Positions 53,166-61,831 of a stretch of DNA of 64,000 nt are shown here, piece by piece; positions within the stretch are counted from its first letter, which is position 1; each line of letters opens with the position of its first letter. The notes under the pieces were generated by a model. It saw only the letters and a program-made list of their open reading frames with translations. It made no database searches and was not told where the DNA came from. The stretch is from assembly GCF_900176405.1 (NCBI RefSeq), contig NZ_FWXJ01000005.1, forward strand, positions 62,001 to 126,000, in the 5' to 3' direction. Made by a program: the position numbers and the translations under genes. The DNA is from Polynucleobacter kasalickyi. Its GTDB lineage: Bacteria > Pseudomonadota > Gammaproteobacteria > Burkholderiales > Burkholderiaceae.

Positions 53166-54488
53166 TTATCGACCTAATCTGCGATAAAAATGTTGGATGT
53201 GTGAGTTACTGCGCACATCCAATGTTTTTATTGGCTTCGCTAAATTAATACCTTCAAGTGTCGTACAACGACTTAAAGCCACATAAACTTGACCTGGTGC
53301 AAATGCACCACCTGCTAAATCAACCGTTACACGCTCCAGAGTTTTCCCTTGGCTTTTATGAATCGTCACAGCCCACGCTAACATCAATGGGAATTGCTGA
53401 AAGCTACCATTCACGACAGGTTTAATTTGATCCAACTTATCGTCGTATTCATACTGATAAGATTCCCAAGTAAAAACTGGCACTTCTACAAAATTTGAAA
53501 ACTTCGACGATTTACCAATTGGGGGATCAATTTCTACGGTTACGCTATCGCTAGAAAACTGGACTACTCTTCCCAGTGAACCATTCATCCATTTCCTAGG
53601 GATATTTTTATCATTGGCCGTGAACATCACTCTCGCGTTAATCTTCAAAGTTAAGTCTAGGGGTGATGGCAAATTTCTCTCATCAACTACAAACTTCCCC
53701 TCCATCCGACCGCGATACACTTTAGTCGTAGTATCTAAAGCACTCATAGCTTGTTGATTAATATTATCAGCGCGTTGATTGGTCGTGGTTAAGACAATGG
53801 CATTCTCATTGTTGACGGAGCTTGGCTGGTAGCAACTATCGTTAATGATCCGTAGCGCTTGCTCAACTCCTTGATTGGTTCGTACTTGATTTAACAAACT
53901 CGTAAAAGACTCATCTTTTTGCCGAAATATTTTTTTGAGCTCAATAAAAGTTAACTCACGACCACGAAGTGCCATGGCATGAAAAAAATAGGGTTCTTCA
54001 TAATCCCGACTTCGTAGCACCTCAAGTTCCTCTGCTCGAACTACGGGTGGTAACTGAAATAAGTCGCCTACAAAAATAACCTGAACGCCACCAAAAGGTC
54101 TTCCCTCACGCGGGCCATTGACTCTTAAAAACATATCAATCGCATCCACCATATCAGCTCTTACCATTGAGACTTCATCAATAACCAATATGCCTAATTT
54201 ATTGTAGAGACGACGATCTTTTAACTTCTTAATATCTTCTTCAGGGAAAATCAAACGCGGTGGAAATTTAAAGAAAGAATGAATCGTCATGCCGCGAACT
54301 TGCAGAGCCGCAACACCCGTTGGAGCAACAACGGCCAACTCTTGGGTAGAGTTGGTTCTTAAATAATTAACTAAAGTGGACTTACCGGTTCCAGCTCTAC
54401 CACTAATAAAAATAAAAGGATCTTTACGTTCAATCGCGGCTAGAACCGCTTCATATTCAGAAGTTATTTCTATCAAAGCAACATTCAA
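53166..54488 (-). CDS. Pif1/RecD-like superfamily 1 DNA helicase
   Basis: This 440-residue protein has Walker A FISGRAGTGKSTLVNYL (Lys36), Walker B VIDEVSMVRADMVDAID and motif III GDLFQLPPVV. The C-terminal UvrD_C2-type block is AWAVTIHKSQGKTLE followed by QVYVALSRCTTLEGI. These are Pif1-family features, implying 5'-to-3' DNA unwinding. Bacterial Pif1 proteins help with G-quadruplexes and replication forks; no specific role can be read here. It overlaps the upstream dsbA-like gene by 4 bp on the same strand. Confidence 0.88.
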   Translation of the reverse strand: MNVALIEITSEYEAVLAAIERKDPFIFISGRAGTGKSTLVNYLRTNSTQELAVVAPTGVAALQVRGMTIHSFFKFPPRLIFPEEDIKKLKDRRLYNKLGILVIDEVSMVRADMVDAIDMFLRVNGPREGRPFGGVQVIFVGDLFQLPPVVRAEELEVLRSRDYEEPYFFHAMALRGRELTFIELKKIFRQKDESFTSLLNQVRTNQGVEQALRIINDSCYQPSSVNNENAIVLTTTNQRADNINQQAMSALDTTTKVYRGRMEGKFVVDERNLPSPLDLTLKINARVMFTANDKNIPRKWMNGSLGRVVQFSSDSVTVEIDPPIGKSSKFSNFVEVPVFTWESYQYEYDDKLDQIKPVVNGSFQQFPLMLAWAVTIHKSQGKTLERVTVDLAGGAFAPGQVYVALSRCTTLEGINLAKPIKTLDVRSNSHIQHFYRRLGR

Positions 54489-55177
54489 TCTTTGGCAATA
54501 ATAGGTTGATCAGCCTGAGCCAAATACTCATCGACAATTTCCTGAAATGCATTTTCAAACACTTCGATGGGTTGCGCACCTTGTAACAAGTACTTTTCAT
54601 TCATGATAATCGATGGTACGGAGTTGATATTTAAATGACGATAATGCTCTTCCATTTCACGAACTTCTTGACCATATTGTCCAGAGTTAATAATTTCTAA
54701 AGCTTGTAATGGATCTAAATCTGCTCTCTCCACCGCAGCACATAATTTATAGGGGTCCTCTAAGTCTTCATTGCGACAGAAACAGGTTTCTAACAACTCT
54801 CTCTTCAAACGATACTGTGCAACATATCCATGCTCTTCCAAAGCCCAATGAAGCAAGCGATGACAAGTAAAGGTGTTGTAAATCATTGGTCGAATTTCAT
54901 CATTAAAATCAAAGCCCGCTAACCTAGCGTGCTCTCGAATTTTTATTTGATTAATCTTGATATCATGCGCAGAAGAGCCATACTTTTCTGTCAGATGATC
55001 AATCGTATTCATCCCACCTCTTGGCACATTTGGATTTAATTCAAATGGTCTAAAAAATATCTCAACTTCTGCCTGATCAGCCATATTGAGGGCTGCTTGC
55101 TCAAGATGCCCCAATCCCACAGCACACCAAGGACAAGCCACATCTGAAACGAAATCTACGTGAATTTTTACTCTCAT
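54485..55177 (-). CDS. DsbA-family oxidoreductase, FrnE/2-hydroxychromene-2-carboxylate isomerase-like
   Basis: This is a 230-residue thioredoxin-fold protein without signal peptide, so cytoplasmic. The active-site CPWC is Cys15 and Cys18 (SDVACPWCAVGL), and the FrnE-type GGMNTIDHLTEKYG and VPSIIMNEKYLLQGAQP segments are present. I use ATG 55177 rather than an upstream in-frame start at 55258 because MRVKIHVDFVSD fits the family N-terminus; the upstream part would be read from the mobile-element remnant. Translationally coupled to the helicase by a 4-bp overlap. Confidence 0.88.
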   Translation of the reverse strand: MRVKIHVDFVSDVACPWCAVGLGHLEQAALNMADQAEVEIFFRPFELNPNVPRGGMNTIDHLTEKYGSSAHDIKINQIKIREHARLAGFDFNDEIRPMIYNTFTCHRLLHWALEEHGYVAQYRLKRELLETCFCRNEDLEDPYKLCAAVERADLDPLQALEIINSGQYGQEVREMEEHYRHLNINSVPSIIMNEKYLLQGAQPIEVFENAFQEIVDEYLAQADQPIIAKD

Positions 55178-55274
55178 AAGTATATTATCTAACGAATTAA
55201 AGTCTAAGAAAAGTTTTAAATAAAACCCCATACTACAACAACAAAAAATTACTGCCAAAGAAACGCATTCAACT

Positions 55275-55360
55275 TTGACATCCTCCCGGCACTAAAGGAC
55301 GCGGATTCCTCCTACGAGACGCTCATGCCCGAGCGCAAGAATGTTTCTGACCGCATTGAG
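55275..55360 (-). ncRNA. Remnant IS200/IS605 right end with omega-RNA-like 3' part (no TnpB)
   Basis: Read on the minus strand, this spacer contains GCGCTCGGGCATGAGCG, a 5-bp hairpin CGCTC/GAGCG. A few bases later come TAGGAGGAATCCGCG and TCCTTTAGTGCCGGG and then AGGATGTCAA, ending at 55275. From memory this order is the hallmark of the right end of IS200/IS605 (IS1341-type) elements and so of the 3' scaffold of TnpB omega-RNA. The terminal hairpin is partly decayed, keeping the outer ATCC/GGAT pairing. No tnpA or tnpB is in the window. Bases 55274 downward (AGTTGAATGCGTTTCTTTGG) would be the guide position. Confidence 0.55.
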
Positions 55361-55404
55361 TCGGGTAAATTATCGTAATCAATCCCATCTGCTATCCTAA
55401 TTAA

Positions 55405-55431
55405 ACTGTCCGACTTTCATGGGTCAGTTCA
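55405..55431 (-). mobile_element. Possible terminal repeat fragment of an IS3-family element
   Basis: On the minus strand the segment starts TGAACTGACCCATGAAAG and continues TCGGACAG. It resembles, from memory, terminal repeats of IS3-family elements that start TGAACTGACCCC and carry GTTGGACA. No transposase fragment or second end was seen, and the match is short, so this is a tentative call. Confidence 0.3.
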
Positions 55432-55462
55432 GAAGAAGGGAGATTTCTTTCTGAGAATTTTG

Positions 55463-55936
55463 TTAAATAGGGTAAATAATCGAGTTAGAAATCATTTCAG
55501 AATCAAATACACAGTTTCTTGATTTGATCTTTAACTGATTATTTACAAATTCTAATTCGTCAACATATCGACCAACATTCATTACCTCAGAAGTTTGGTT
55601 AAACTTGGTTCGAAACACAGCATAGTTGGTTTCACAAAGAACTCTTTGTTCATTTGACTCTGTAATCATTGGTAGACTAATAATGTGCCTTTGATAATAG
55701 GGGTCATGGTACAGGGTATTGGTAATCCCGTATACACGATCTTTCAGCATGCCTTTTGAGAGTAACGCCAGGGTGCATAGAGGCATTTGACGATCAAAAT
55801 TTTCTCTTGGTTGAATCTTATAAGTGCATTCCTCAACAAAAAGATCCATCCACGCTTCCCAATTCGAATGGTCAATTGCACTGGCATACTGCGCATTTAA
55901 TTGAATAATAGTTGATAGTAAGTTTGTTGAATCCAT
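55463..55936 (-). CDS. Rieske oxygenase small subunit, salicylate 5-hydroxylase (NagH)-like
   Basis: This 157-residue NTF2-fold beta subunit contains LNAQYASAIDHSNWEAWMDLF at the start, PYYQRHIISLPMI in the middle and the C-terminal SRNCVFDSEMISNSIIYPI (strand pattern shared with the 33412 protein). It stabilises the oxygenase hexamer. It starts 3 bp after its large subunit stop and is the last gene of the long minus-strand benzoate-type operon. The mobile-element remnants begin about 30 bp beyond its stop. Confidence 0.84.
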   Translation of the reverse strand: MDSTNLLSTIIQLNAQYASAIDHSNWEAWMDLFVEECTYKIQPRENFDRQMPLCTLALLSKGMLKDRVYGITNTLYHDPYYQRHIISLPMITESNEQRVLCETNYAVFRTKFNQTSEVMNVGRYVDELEFVNNQLKIKSRNCVFDSEMISNSIIYPI

Positions 55937-55939
55937 TGA

Positions 55940-57226
55940 CTATTTCCCCATCACTTTGCGCCAATATTGGTACATTCCACGAATTAGAGTTTCAGTCACC
56001 ATATGGTTCGTATTTTCACTTGTATGACCACCTAATTGGACAAGTGCACGGTGACTTGGATGTTGTTCAAAGCCTTTTTGGGAAAGTTCAATGACTTCTC
56101 CGTCATCAGCTGAAACAAAGCCCGCAGGACCAAATAGATTGGCCTGTATCAGGCGTCTTTGAGTCATTTCTTCGCTGTCGTCTTTAAAACCAAAATGGGT
56201 CCAAACAAAATCAAATGAGCCGTTACCATTGGGTTGAATATGACGCGTTGAAACACTATTGACTTGCTGCTGAATAATTACCGAAGGAAAGAGGGTAAGC
56301 ATCACGGCTGTTGGTCCATTCCACCAAGACTCTTCGACGATATCAATTAAGCGTTTATCTTGAATTTCCATGGTGTCTTTAAACGTCGTAACTCCAGCAG
56401 TAACCTCTGTCGATTTAACTCCAGCATTACCTCTACGCGAAACCATGGCCGCATGTCGGTAATGCTTATCCATCAGTAATTTGGCCTCATTATCGGCACG
56501 CCAAAGTCCATAAGTAACGAACCAGGTATGCAATAACCCAGGATGGTACGGGTCTTTAATATTCTCTTGCATCAGTTTCCAGTTACCTGGAATTTTTTGA
56601 CGGTTATATCCCAGAATGGTTAGTTCTCTACCATCAAAAAGACGATCAAAATAGGTAATGATTTCTTCACCTAGAAAGTCTTCGAGAGATTCAACTTCAA
56701 GATCAAAGCTGGCGAATACTACTCCACCTCGCTTAGCCACCTTTAACTGTGTTAAGTGATGTTCTTTAGGATTAAATTCCTTGGGCATACCACCTTGAAC
56801 TTGACCGTCTTTCTTAACACCTCGTCGAAAAGGTACACCTTGTAAGTCACCTTTTAAACTATAGTTCCACTGATGATAGGGGCAAACAAACTCCGTTTTA
56901 TTGCCGTGTCTTTCACGGCAAAATTGCATCCCTCTATGGGCACAAACATTCTCTACAACATTGATTTCGGCATCTTGTCCACGCACCATAATTACCGAGC
57001 GTTCTCCAATGACGGTTCTTTTGAAGTCACCTGGATTTGGAATCTCAGCTTCTAAGCCAACGTAACACCAATGGCCTTTGTAAAAAAAATTATCTAACTC
57101 TTCTTTATAGATCTCTGGATTTGTATATACTTCAAAGGGTATTTGACTCGTATCTTGAAATGGCCAACGAAAGTCGTCAATTTTTGAGGTAGAAATATTG
57201 GAATTGTGGGCTTGATTAGTCATCAT
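55940..57226 (-). CDS. Rieske oxygenase large subunit, salicylate 5-hydroxylase (NagG)-like
   Basis: In this 428-residue protein the Rieske ligands are Cys95/His97 (ENVCAHRGMQF) and Cys115/His118 (VCPYHQWNY), and the mononuclear iron triad is Asp225, His228, His233 (KDPYHPGLLH). The overall sequence, e.g. GHWCYVGLEAEIPNPGDFKR and MVTETLIRGMYQYWRKVMG, closely resembles what I recall of NagG, which hydroxylates salicylate to gentisate. Electron-transfer partners (ferredoxin, NagAa-type reductase) are not in the window. It follows the LivF-like gene by 27 bp and so is probably in the benzoate importer operon. Confidence 0.84.
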   Translation of the reverse strand: MMTNQAHNSNISTSKIDDFRWPFQDTSQIPFEVYTNPEIYKEELDNFFYKGHWCYVGLEAEIPNPGDFKRTVIGERSVIMVRGQDAEINVVENVCAHRGMQFCRERHGNKTEFVCPYHQWNYSLKGDLQGVPFRRGVKKDGQVQGGMPKEFNPKEHHLTQLKVAKRGGVVFASFDLEVESLEDFLGEEIITYFDRLFDGRELTILGYNRQKIPGNWKLMQENIKDPYHPGLLHTWFVTYGLWRADNEAKLLMDKHYRHAAMVSRRGNAGVKSTEVTAGVTTFKDTMEIQDKRLIDIVEESWWNGPTAVMLTLFPSVIIQQQVNSVSTRHIQPNGNGSFDFVWTHFGFKDDSEEMTQRRLIQANLFGPAGFVSADDGEVIELSQKGFEQHPSHRALVQLGGHTSENTNHMVTETLIRGMYQYWRKVMGK

Positions 57227-57253
57227 TATTTAATTGAAATTGTTTCATCAATT

Positions 57254-57961
57254 TTAAATTCCTAAATATTTTGATAAATCAGGATGATTAAAGACTTCTT
57301 TAGCATCACCTTGCAAAACAACTTGTCCTTTTTGTAAGACTAAAGCTCGGTCAGAGTGTTGTAATACTTTGCGCCAATCACGATCAACAATTAACGTAGC
57401 AATACCACTGCTGCGTATTTCTTTAATCACTCGCCAAATTTCAGCAACAATTAATGGTGCTAAACCTTCCGTAGCTTCATCCAGAATTAATAACTCAGGG
57501 TGAGTCATTAATGCACGACTAATGGACAGCATTTGCTGCTCTCCACCCGACAATTGATCACCCAAATTAGTTAATCTTTCAGCAAGACGAGGAAAGGTAC
57601 TTAAGACACGATCAAAGGTCCAATCAACCTCACCATGACGACCAGGTCGAGCAGCCATTAATAAATTTTCTTTAACTGTTAAATTACCGAAAATTCCACG
57701 ACCCTCTGGAACATAAGCAACGCCAAGTCTTGCGACTTGATAAGGTTGCATCTGCATGGCATCAACCCCGCGAATAGCAATGTGCCCTTCACGCTGAGTC
57801 ACATGACCAAGTAATGTTCGAATGAGAGTACTTTTTCCCATGCCATTTTTGCCTAAAAGACCAATTGTCTCTTTACTTTGAATATGTAAATCAATGCCAT
57901 GTAAAACATGACTAGATCCATACCAAGCATGAATATCACGAGCATCTAATAAGTGATTCAC
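57254..57961 (-). CDS. Liv-type ABC transporter ATP-binding protein (LivF-like) of the benzoate-type operon
   Basis: This is a 235-residue ATPase with Walker A GKNGMGKSTLI, signature LSGGEQQMLSISRAL and Walker B LLILDEATEGLAPLIV. After Walker B the switch reads IVDRDWRKV rather than the usual LVEQN; as I recall this is seen in benzoate-operon homologues. It overlaps the LivG-like gene by 4 bp. It is the last transporter gene before the Rieske oxygenase pair. Confidence 0.93.
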   Translation of the reverse strand: MNHLLDARDIHAWYGSSHVLHGIDLHIQSKETIGLLGKNGMGKSTLIRTLLGHVTQREGHIAIRGVDAMQMQPYQVARLGVAYVPEGRGIFGNLTVKENLLMAARPGRHGEVDWTFDRVLSTFPRLAERLTNLGDQLSGGEQQMLSISRALMTHPELLILDEATEGLAPLIVAEIWRVIKEIRSSGIATLIVDRDWRKVLQHSDRALVLQKGQVVLQGDAKEVFNHPDLSKYLGI

Positions 57962-58722
57962 GCATCCTCCCCTAAATAAGCAACTTTTACATCCTTGTTT
58001 TCTTTGACTTCGGCAGCGGTGCCATGGGCAATGACAGAACCATTCACCATCACTGTGATGACATCAGCCACTTTAAAAACAGCATCCATATCATGTTCAA
58101 CTAATAAGATTGCATGATCTTTTCTAATCTCCATCAGGAAATTAAGCATTCGATCTGTTTCATCAGCACCCATACCCGCTAAAGGCTCATCAAGCAACAA
58201 AACTTGAGGATTGGTGGCTAAGCACATAGCAACTTCTAATTGACGCTTTTGACCATGTGAAATAACACCAGATGGGCGATGCATAATATGTTCTAAACCT
58301 GTTTTTTGAATCACGAACATGGCTTTTTCATTACTTGACTGACAAGACTTTCCATCTTGCCAAAATTTCCATGGATGCTGAAAATTCGCTTGGGCTGATA
58401 GTCGACAATTTTCTAAAACACTTAATTCATTAAAAATTGTATTTCGCTGATAACTCTTACCTAATCCTAGACGGGCTCGTTGATGTTGAGGGCGATGAGT
58501 AACATCCTGTCCAAGTAATTCAACCTGCCCGTCTGATAGTTCAATCTCGCCTGAAAGTAAGTTAATCAAGGTAGATTTTCCAGCACCATTTGTACCAATG
58601 ACTGCATGAATTTGGCCTTTAACGAGTTCAATATTCACTGCATTAACCGCAACTAAACCACCCCAGCGTCTAGTTAAGTTAGTTCCTCTTAGGACAATAT
58701 TTTGATTGTAATTTGTCATCAT
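57958..58722 (-). CDS. Liv-type ABC transporter ATP-binding protein (LivG-like) of the benzoate-type operon
   Basis: This is a 254-residue ATPase with Walker A GTNGAGKSTLI, signature ISHGQKRQLEVAMCL, Walker B VLLLDEPLAGMGADE and H-loop LVEHDMD. It is coupled by 4-bp overlaps to the LivM-like gene before and the LivF-like gene after it. It couples ATP hydrolysis to import of the substrate bound by the 60630 protein. Confidence 0.93.
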   Translation of the reverse strand: MMTNYNQNIVLRGTNLTRRWGGLVAVNAVNIELVKGQIHAVIGTNGAGKSTLINLLSGEIELSDGQVELLGQDVTHRPQHQRARLGLGKSYQRNTIFNELSVLENCRLSAQANFQHPWKFWQDGKSCQSSNEKAMFVIQKTGLEHIMHRPSGVISHGQKRQLEVAMCLATNPQVLLLDEPLAGMGADETDRMLNFLMEIRKDHAILLVEHDMDAVFKVADVITVMVNGSVIAHGTAAEVKENKDVKVAYLGEDA

Positions 58723-59735
58723 GAATGCCCTCCCCCAGAAGAACTTACTTGATCATTTGTATCTGCTGCCTCGGAAGATTTGCCAACAAGTTTATTTTGC
58801 CAAAGACTAGGCAAACCAATCAGCCCCTTCGGTAATAACGCAACGGACAAAATAATGGCAAAGCCAAGCCCCAAATGCCAGTGCTTTGTATAAACCCCAA
58901 AGATGGCCTCTGATCTAAAAAACTCTTCTAATAAGTTATAGGCAAAAGCGCCGATAAGAGCACCTCTTAAATGACCTAATCCGCCGAGGATAATCATAAT
59001 CAGAACTGTTCCTGATTGGTGCCAGCTCAAGAGTTCTGGATTTACATAACCGTCTTTCACCGCGAATAAGAAACCAGCTAGGCCAGCAATCGATCCTGAA
59101 ATCACAAAAGCAGCGAGTTTATAAAAATAAGTGTTGTATCCAGTAGCTTTCATTCTTTGTTCATTCAGCTTAATGCCAAGAAGAGCTCTACCAAAACGAG
59201 ATCTTGTAATTAAACCTAAAAGTCCTAATACTCCAAATAAGATTAAAACAGTAAATACATAAAAACTTAATGAACTATTTAAGGAAATATTGCCTGGTAG
59301 ATTTGGCTTGACGTACAAATAAATCCCATCTGTCCCACCTCCTACAGGTGTATCGTGAATCACATAATAGGCCATTTGGGCAAATGCCAAAGTTACCATA
59401 ATGAAATAAACGCCCTTTGTCCGCAAGGACAATGCACCGACAAAAAGAGCATAAACAGCTGCTAGGATGACACTCATTGGCAGTAAAACAGCGACTAATG
59501 GCTGGTCAACTTCCGTTGACAAAATGACCGTAGCATAAGCGCCAATGCCAAAAAATGCAGCCTGACCAAAACAAACCAAACCTGTTCTTCCGACTAATAG
59601 CTCAAGACTCAGAGCAAAAATACCGAAAATAATTGTTTTCGTCATCCAATCAATCCCGTAATCACTTCCAAATAAAGGAATTGCTGACAAAGAAAGGAAC
59701 AAACAAACTAAGAAAATAATTGGAAATTTTTTCAT
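58719..59735 (-). CDS. Liv-type ABC transporter permease (LivM-like) of the benzoate-type operon
   Basis: This is a 338-residue membrane protein with about nine or ten helices. It has LSLELLVGRTGLVCFGQAAFFG, the cytoplasmic loop GIKLNEQRMKATGYNTYFYK, and ALLPKGLIGLPSLW near the end. The last 20 residues are a Ser/Gly/Asp-rich tail ending GGGHS. It overlaps neighbours on both sides by 4 bp. Confidence 0.93.
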   Translation of the reverse strand: MKKFPIIFLVCLFLSLSAIPLFGSDYGIDWMTKTIIFGIFALSLELLVGRTGLVCFGQAAFFGIGAYATVILSTEVDQPLVAVLLPMSVILAAVYALFVGALSLRTKGVYFIMVTLAFAQMAYYVIHDTPVGGGTDGIYLYVKPNLPGNISLNSSLSFYVFTVLILFGVLGLLGLITRSRFGRALLGIKLNEQRMKATGYNTYFYKLAAFVISGSIAGLAGFLFAVKDGYVNPELLSWHQSGTVLIMIILGGLGHLRGALIGAFAYNLLEEFFRSEAIFGVYTKHWHLGLGFAIILSVALLPKGLIGLPSLWQNKLVGKSSEAADTNDQVSSSGGGHS

Positions 59736-60616
59736 GACCCAGCCTTAAAGAGCCCACTAGGCTTCCACAAAAGTATGACTGCCATTAAGATATAAACTAA
59801 AACACCGGCAATTTGAGGAAGAAAAACCTTCCCAAAAGTATCTACAAAACCAATTAATAGAGCAGCTACAAACGCCCCCTTAATTGAACCAATGCCACCA
59901 ATCACGACAACTACAAAACAAATAATTAAAATCCCCTGCCCCATCCCTGGATAGACTGAGGACACTGGGGCAGCAACCATACCTGCAAATGCCGCGATTG
60001 CAACTCCCGAAGCAAAAACTACTCGATATAAAAATTGAATATTGATACCTAAAGATTGAGTCATTTCTCTGTTAACGCTACCCGCCCGAATCATCATGCC
60101 AAGCTTTGTACGAGTCAAAACAAAATACATGCCAACAGCGAGTAATAAGCACATGCCAGAAATAAACAAACGATAACTTGGATAGGTCATTACATCATTT
60201 AATTGGATACTACCTGACAGCCAATTTGGCATGGCAACGCCATGCACATCATCCCCCACTAAAATACTACGGACTTCTTCAAAAACTAAAATCAAACCAT
60301 AGGTCATTAATACTTGCTGGAGGTGATCTCGTTGATAAAGGTAGCTATAAAAAGCCCACTCTAAAAAATACCCTAGTAAAACGGATACCACTAAACCAAA
60401 CAACATGGTTGCAATAAAACCACCACCAAACATAGATGCCACGATAGGAGACAATCCATAAGCAAGATATGCCCCTATCATGTAAAAACTACCATGAGCT
60501 AAATTAATAACACCCATAATGCCAAAAATAAGGGTTAAGCCTGCCGCAACTAAAAACAACAGTAACCCATACTGAACAGCGTTTAAGGTTTGAATTAAGA
60601 AGGTAAAGAAGTCCAT
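59732..60616 (-). CDS. Liv-type ABC transporter permease (LivH-like) of the benzoate-type operon
   Basis: This is a 294-residue membrane protein. LivH features include NAVQYGLLLFLVAAGLTLIFG, INLAHGSFYMIGAYLAYGL, the loop RAGSVNREMTQSLGINIQFL and the end LLWKPSGLFKAG. It begins 13 bp after the binding-protein gene. It forms the membrane channel with the LivM-like protein. Confidence 0.93.
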   Translation of the reverse strand: MDFFTFLIQTLNAVQYGLLLFLVAAGLTLIFGIMGVINLAHGSFYMIGAYLAYGLSPIVASMFGGGFIATMLFGLVVSVLLGYFLEWAFYSYLYQRDHLQQVLMTYGLILVFEEVRSILVGDDVHGVAMPNWLSGSIQLNDVMTYPSYRLFISGMCLLLAVGMYFVLTRTKLGMMIRAGSVNREMTQSLGINIQFLYRVVFASGVAIAAFAGMVAAPVSSVYPGMGQGILIICFVVVVIGGIGSIKGAFVAALLIGFVDTFGKVFLPQIAGVLVYILMAVILLWKPSGLFKAGS

Positions 60617-60629
60617 ATTTGCTTCTCAA

Positions 60630-61799
60630 TTACATGTTGCAGCCGCGGCCAGGATCGGCCAAAGCTTTTGATGCAATTCCAATAGGTTTATTTTCTTTAC
60701 CTTGAACTTCACGTAAATAAAAATCTTGAATTGGATTGTGCGCTTTAGATAACTTAAATGGCCCACGTGGACTATCGATAGTTGCTGAAGTAACTGCTTT
60801 AGCAAAATCATCTTTCTTCGAAACATCTCCGCCCGTTGCATTTAAACCGATTGCCAACATCTGAGCGGCATCGTAACCTTGGACTGCATAAACATCGGGC
60901 TGTAATTTAAACTCTTTTGCATACGCTAAACGGAATGCATTATCACGTTTGGTATTTAATCCATCTGCGTAATGCAAAGAAGTTAACATTCCTTTTGCAG
61001 AATCCCCTTGCGCATCTAAAGTTCCATCGGTTAAAAAGCCTGCTCCGTAGAGTGGAATCGTTTTATTAAGGCCAGCAGCGGCATAATCTTTTACAAACTT
61101 AACAGCTCCTGCTCCAGCAAAGAACGAATACACTACATCTGGTTTTGCCGCAGCAATTTCAGTGAGTAAAGCCTGAAACTCTACGTTTGGAAATGGCAAG
61201 CTTAATTCCTTCGTGACTTTACCACCAGCCTTTTCAAAAGACTCTTTGAATCCTTTGACAGACTCATCACCAGCAGCATATTTCCAAGTAATGGTCATCG
61301 CACTTTTCAAGCCTTTTTTACCGGCTACTTCACCCATCGCATAGCCAGGCTGACTATTTGAAAAGGAGCTTCTATAAATATTTTTGGCACACATTGGTCC
61401 AGTAATAATATCTGCGCCAGCATTTGGAATGATTAGCAAGGTACCAGACTCTTTAGCAACTTTTGCCATTGCCATTGCAACACCAGAATGAACAGTGCCA
61501 ATCACAACATCTACGTTGTCTCGCTTGATTAATTTATTAATATTGTCTGTTGCTTTTGATGGCTCTGACTCATCATCAACGCGGACATAAGTAATTTCAC
61601 GTCCACCAATTTTGCCACCTTGCTCTTTAACAAAGAGTTGGAAGCCGTTATCAATTGCATTACCTAATGAAGCAAAAGTACCACTATAAGGCAGCATCAT
61701 ACCTACTTTAAGTTTTGGTGCATTTTGTGCTTGGGCGGTCCCCAAACTCAGAGCCAAAACCATATTGGCTGCCAATAAACTAACTTTTATTAATTTCAT
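60630..61799 (-). CDS. Liv-type ABC substrate-binding protein of the benzoate-type operon
   Basis: This is a 389-residue periplasmic binding protein with a Sec signal cleaved near AQA-QNAP. It has the PBP-I fold (LKVGMMLPYSGTFASLGNAI), a disulfide-capable CAKNIY cysteine and the C-terminal DPGRGCNM. From memory this ending and the order with a CoA ligase and hydrolase are typical of binding proteins in box-type benzoate operons. It probably binds benzoate or a related aromatic acid. It lies 32 bp after the hydrolase gene. Confidence 0.9.
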   Translation of the reverse strand: MKLIKVSLLAANMVLALSLGTAQAQNAPKLKVGMMLPYSGTFASLGNAIDNGFQLFVKEQGGKIGGREITYVRVDDESEPSKATDNINKLIKRDNVDVVIGTVHSGVAMAMAKVAKESGTLLIIPNAGADIITGPMCAKNIYRSSFSNSQPGYAMGEVAGKKGLKSAMTITWKYAAGDESVKGFKESFEKAGGKVTKELSLPFPNVEFQALLTEIAAAKPDVVYSFFAGAGAVKFVKDYAAAGLNKTIPLYGAGFLTDGTLDAQGDSAKGMLTSLHYADGLNTKRDNAFRLAYAKEFKLQPDVYAVQGYDAAQMLAIGLNATGGDVSKKDDFAKAVTSATIDSPRGPFKLSKAHNPIQDFYLREVQGKENKPIGIASKALADPGRGCNM

Positions 61800-61831
61800 T
61801 TCTAATCTCCAGATGATTATAAAAATACAAC

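Noticed and set aside
53166..54488. RecD subunit of an exonuclease complex
   Set aside because: No recB or recC neighbours, and the 440-residue length and QLPPV/SQGKT motifs fit a stand-alone Pif1-type helicase better.
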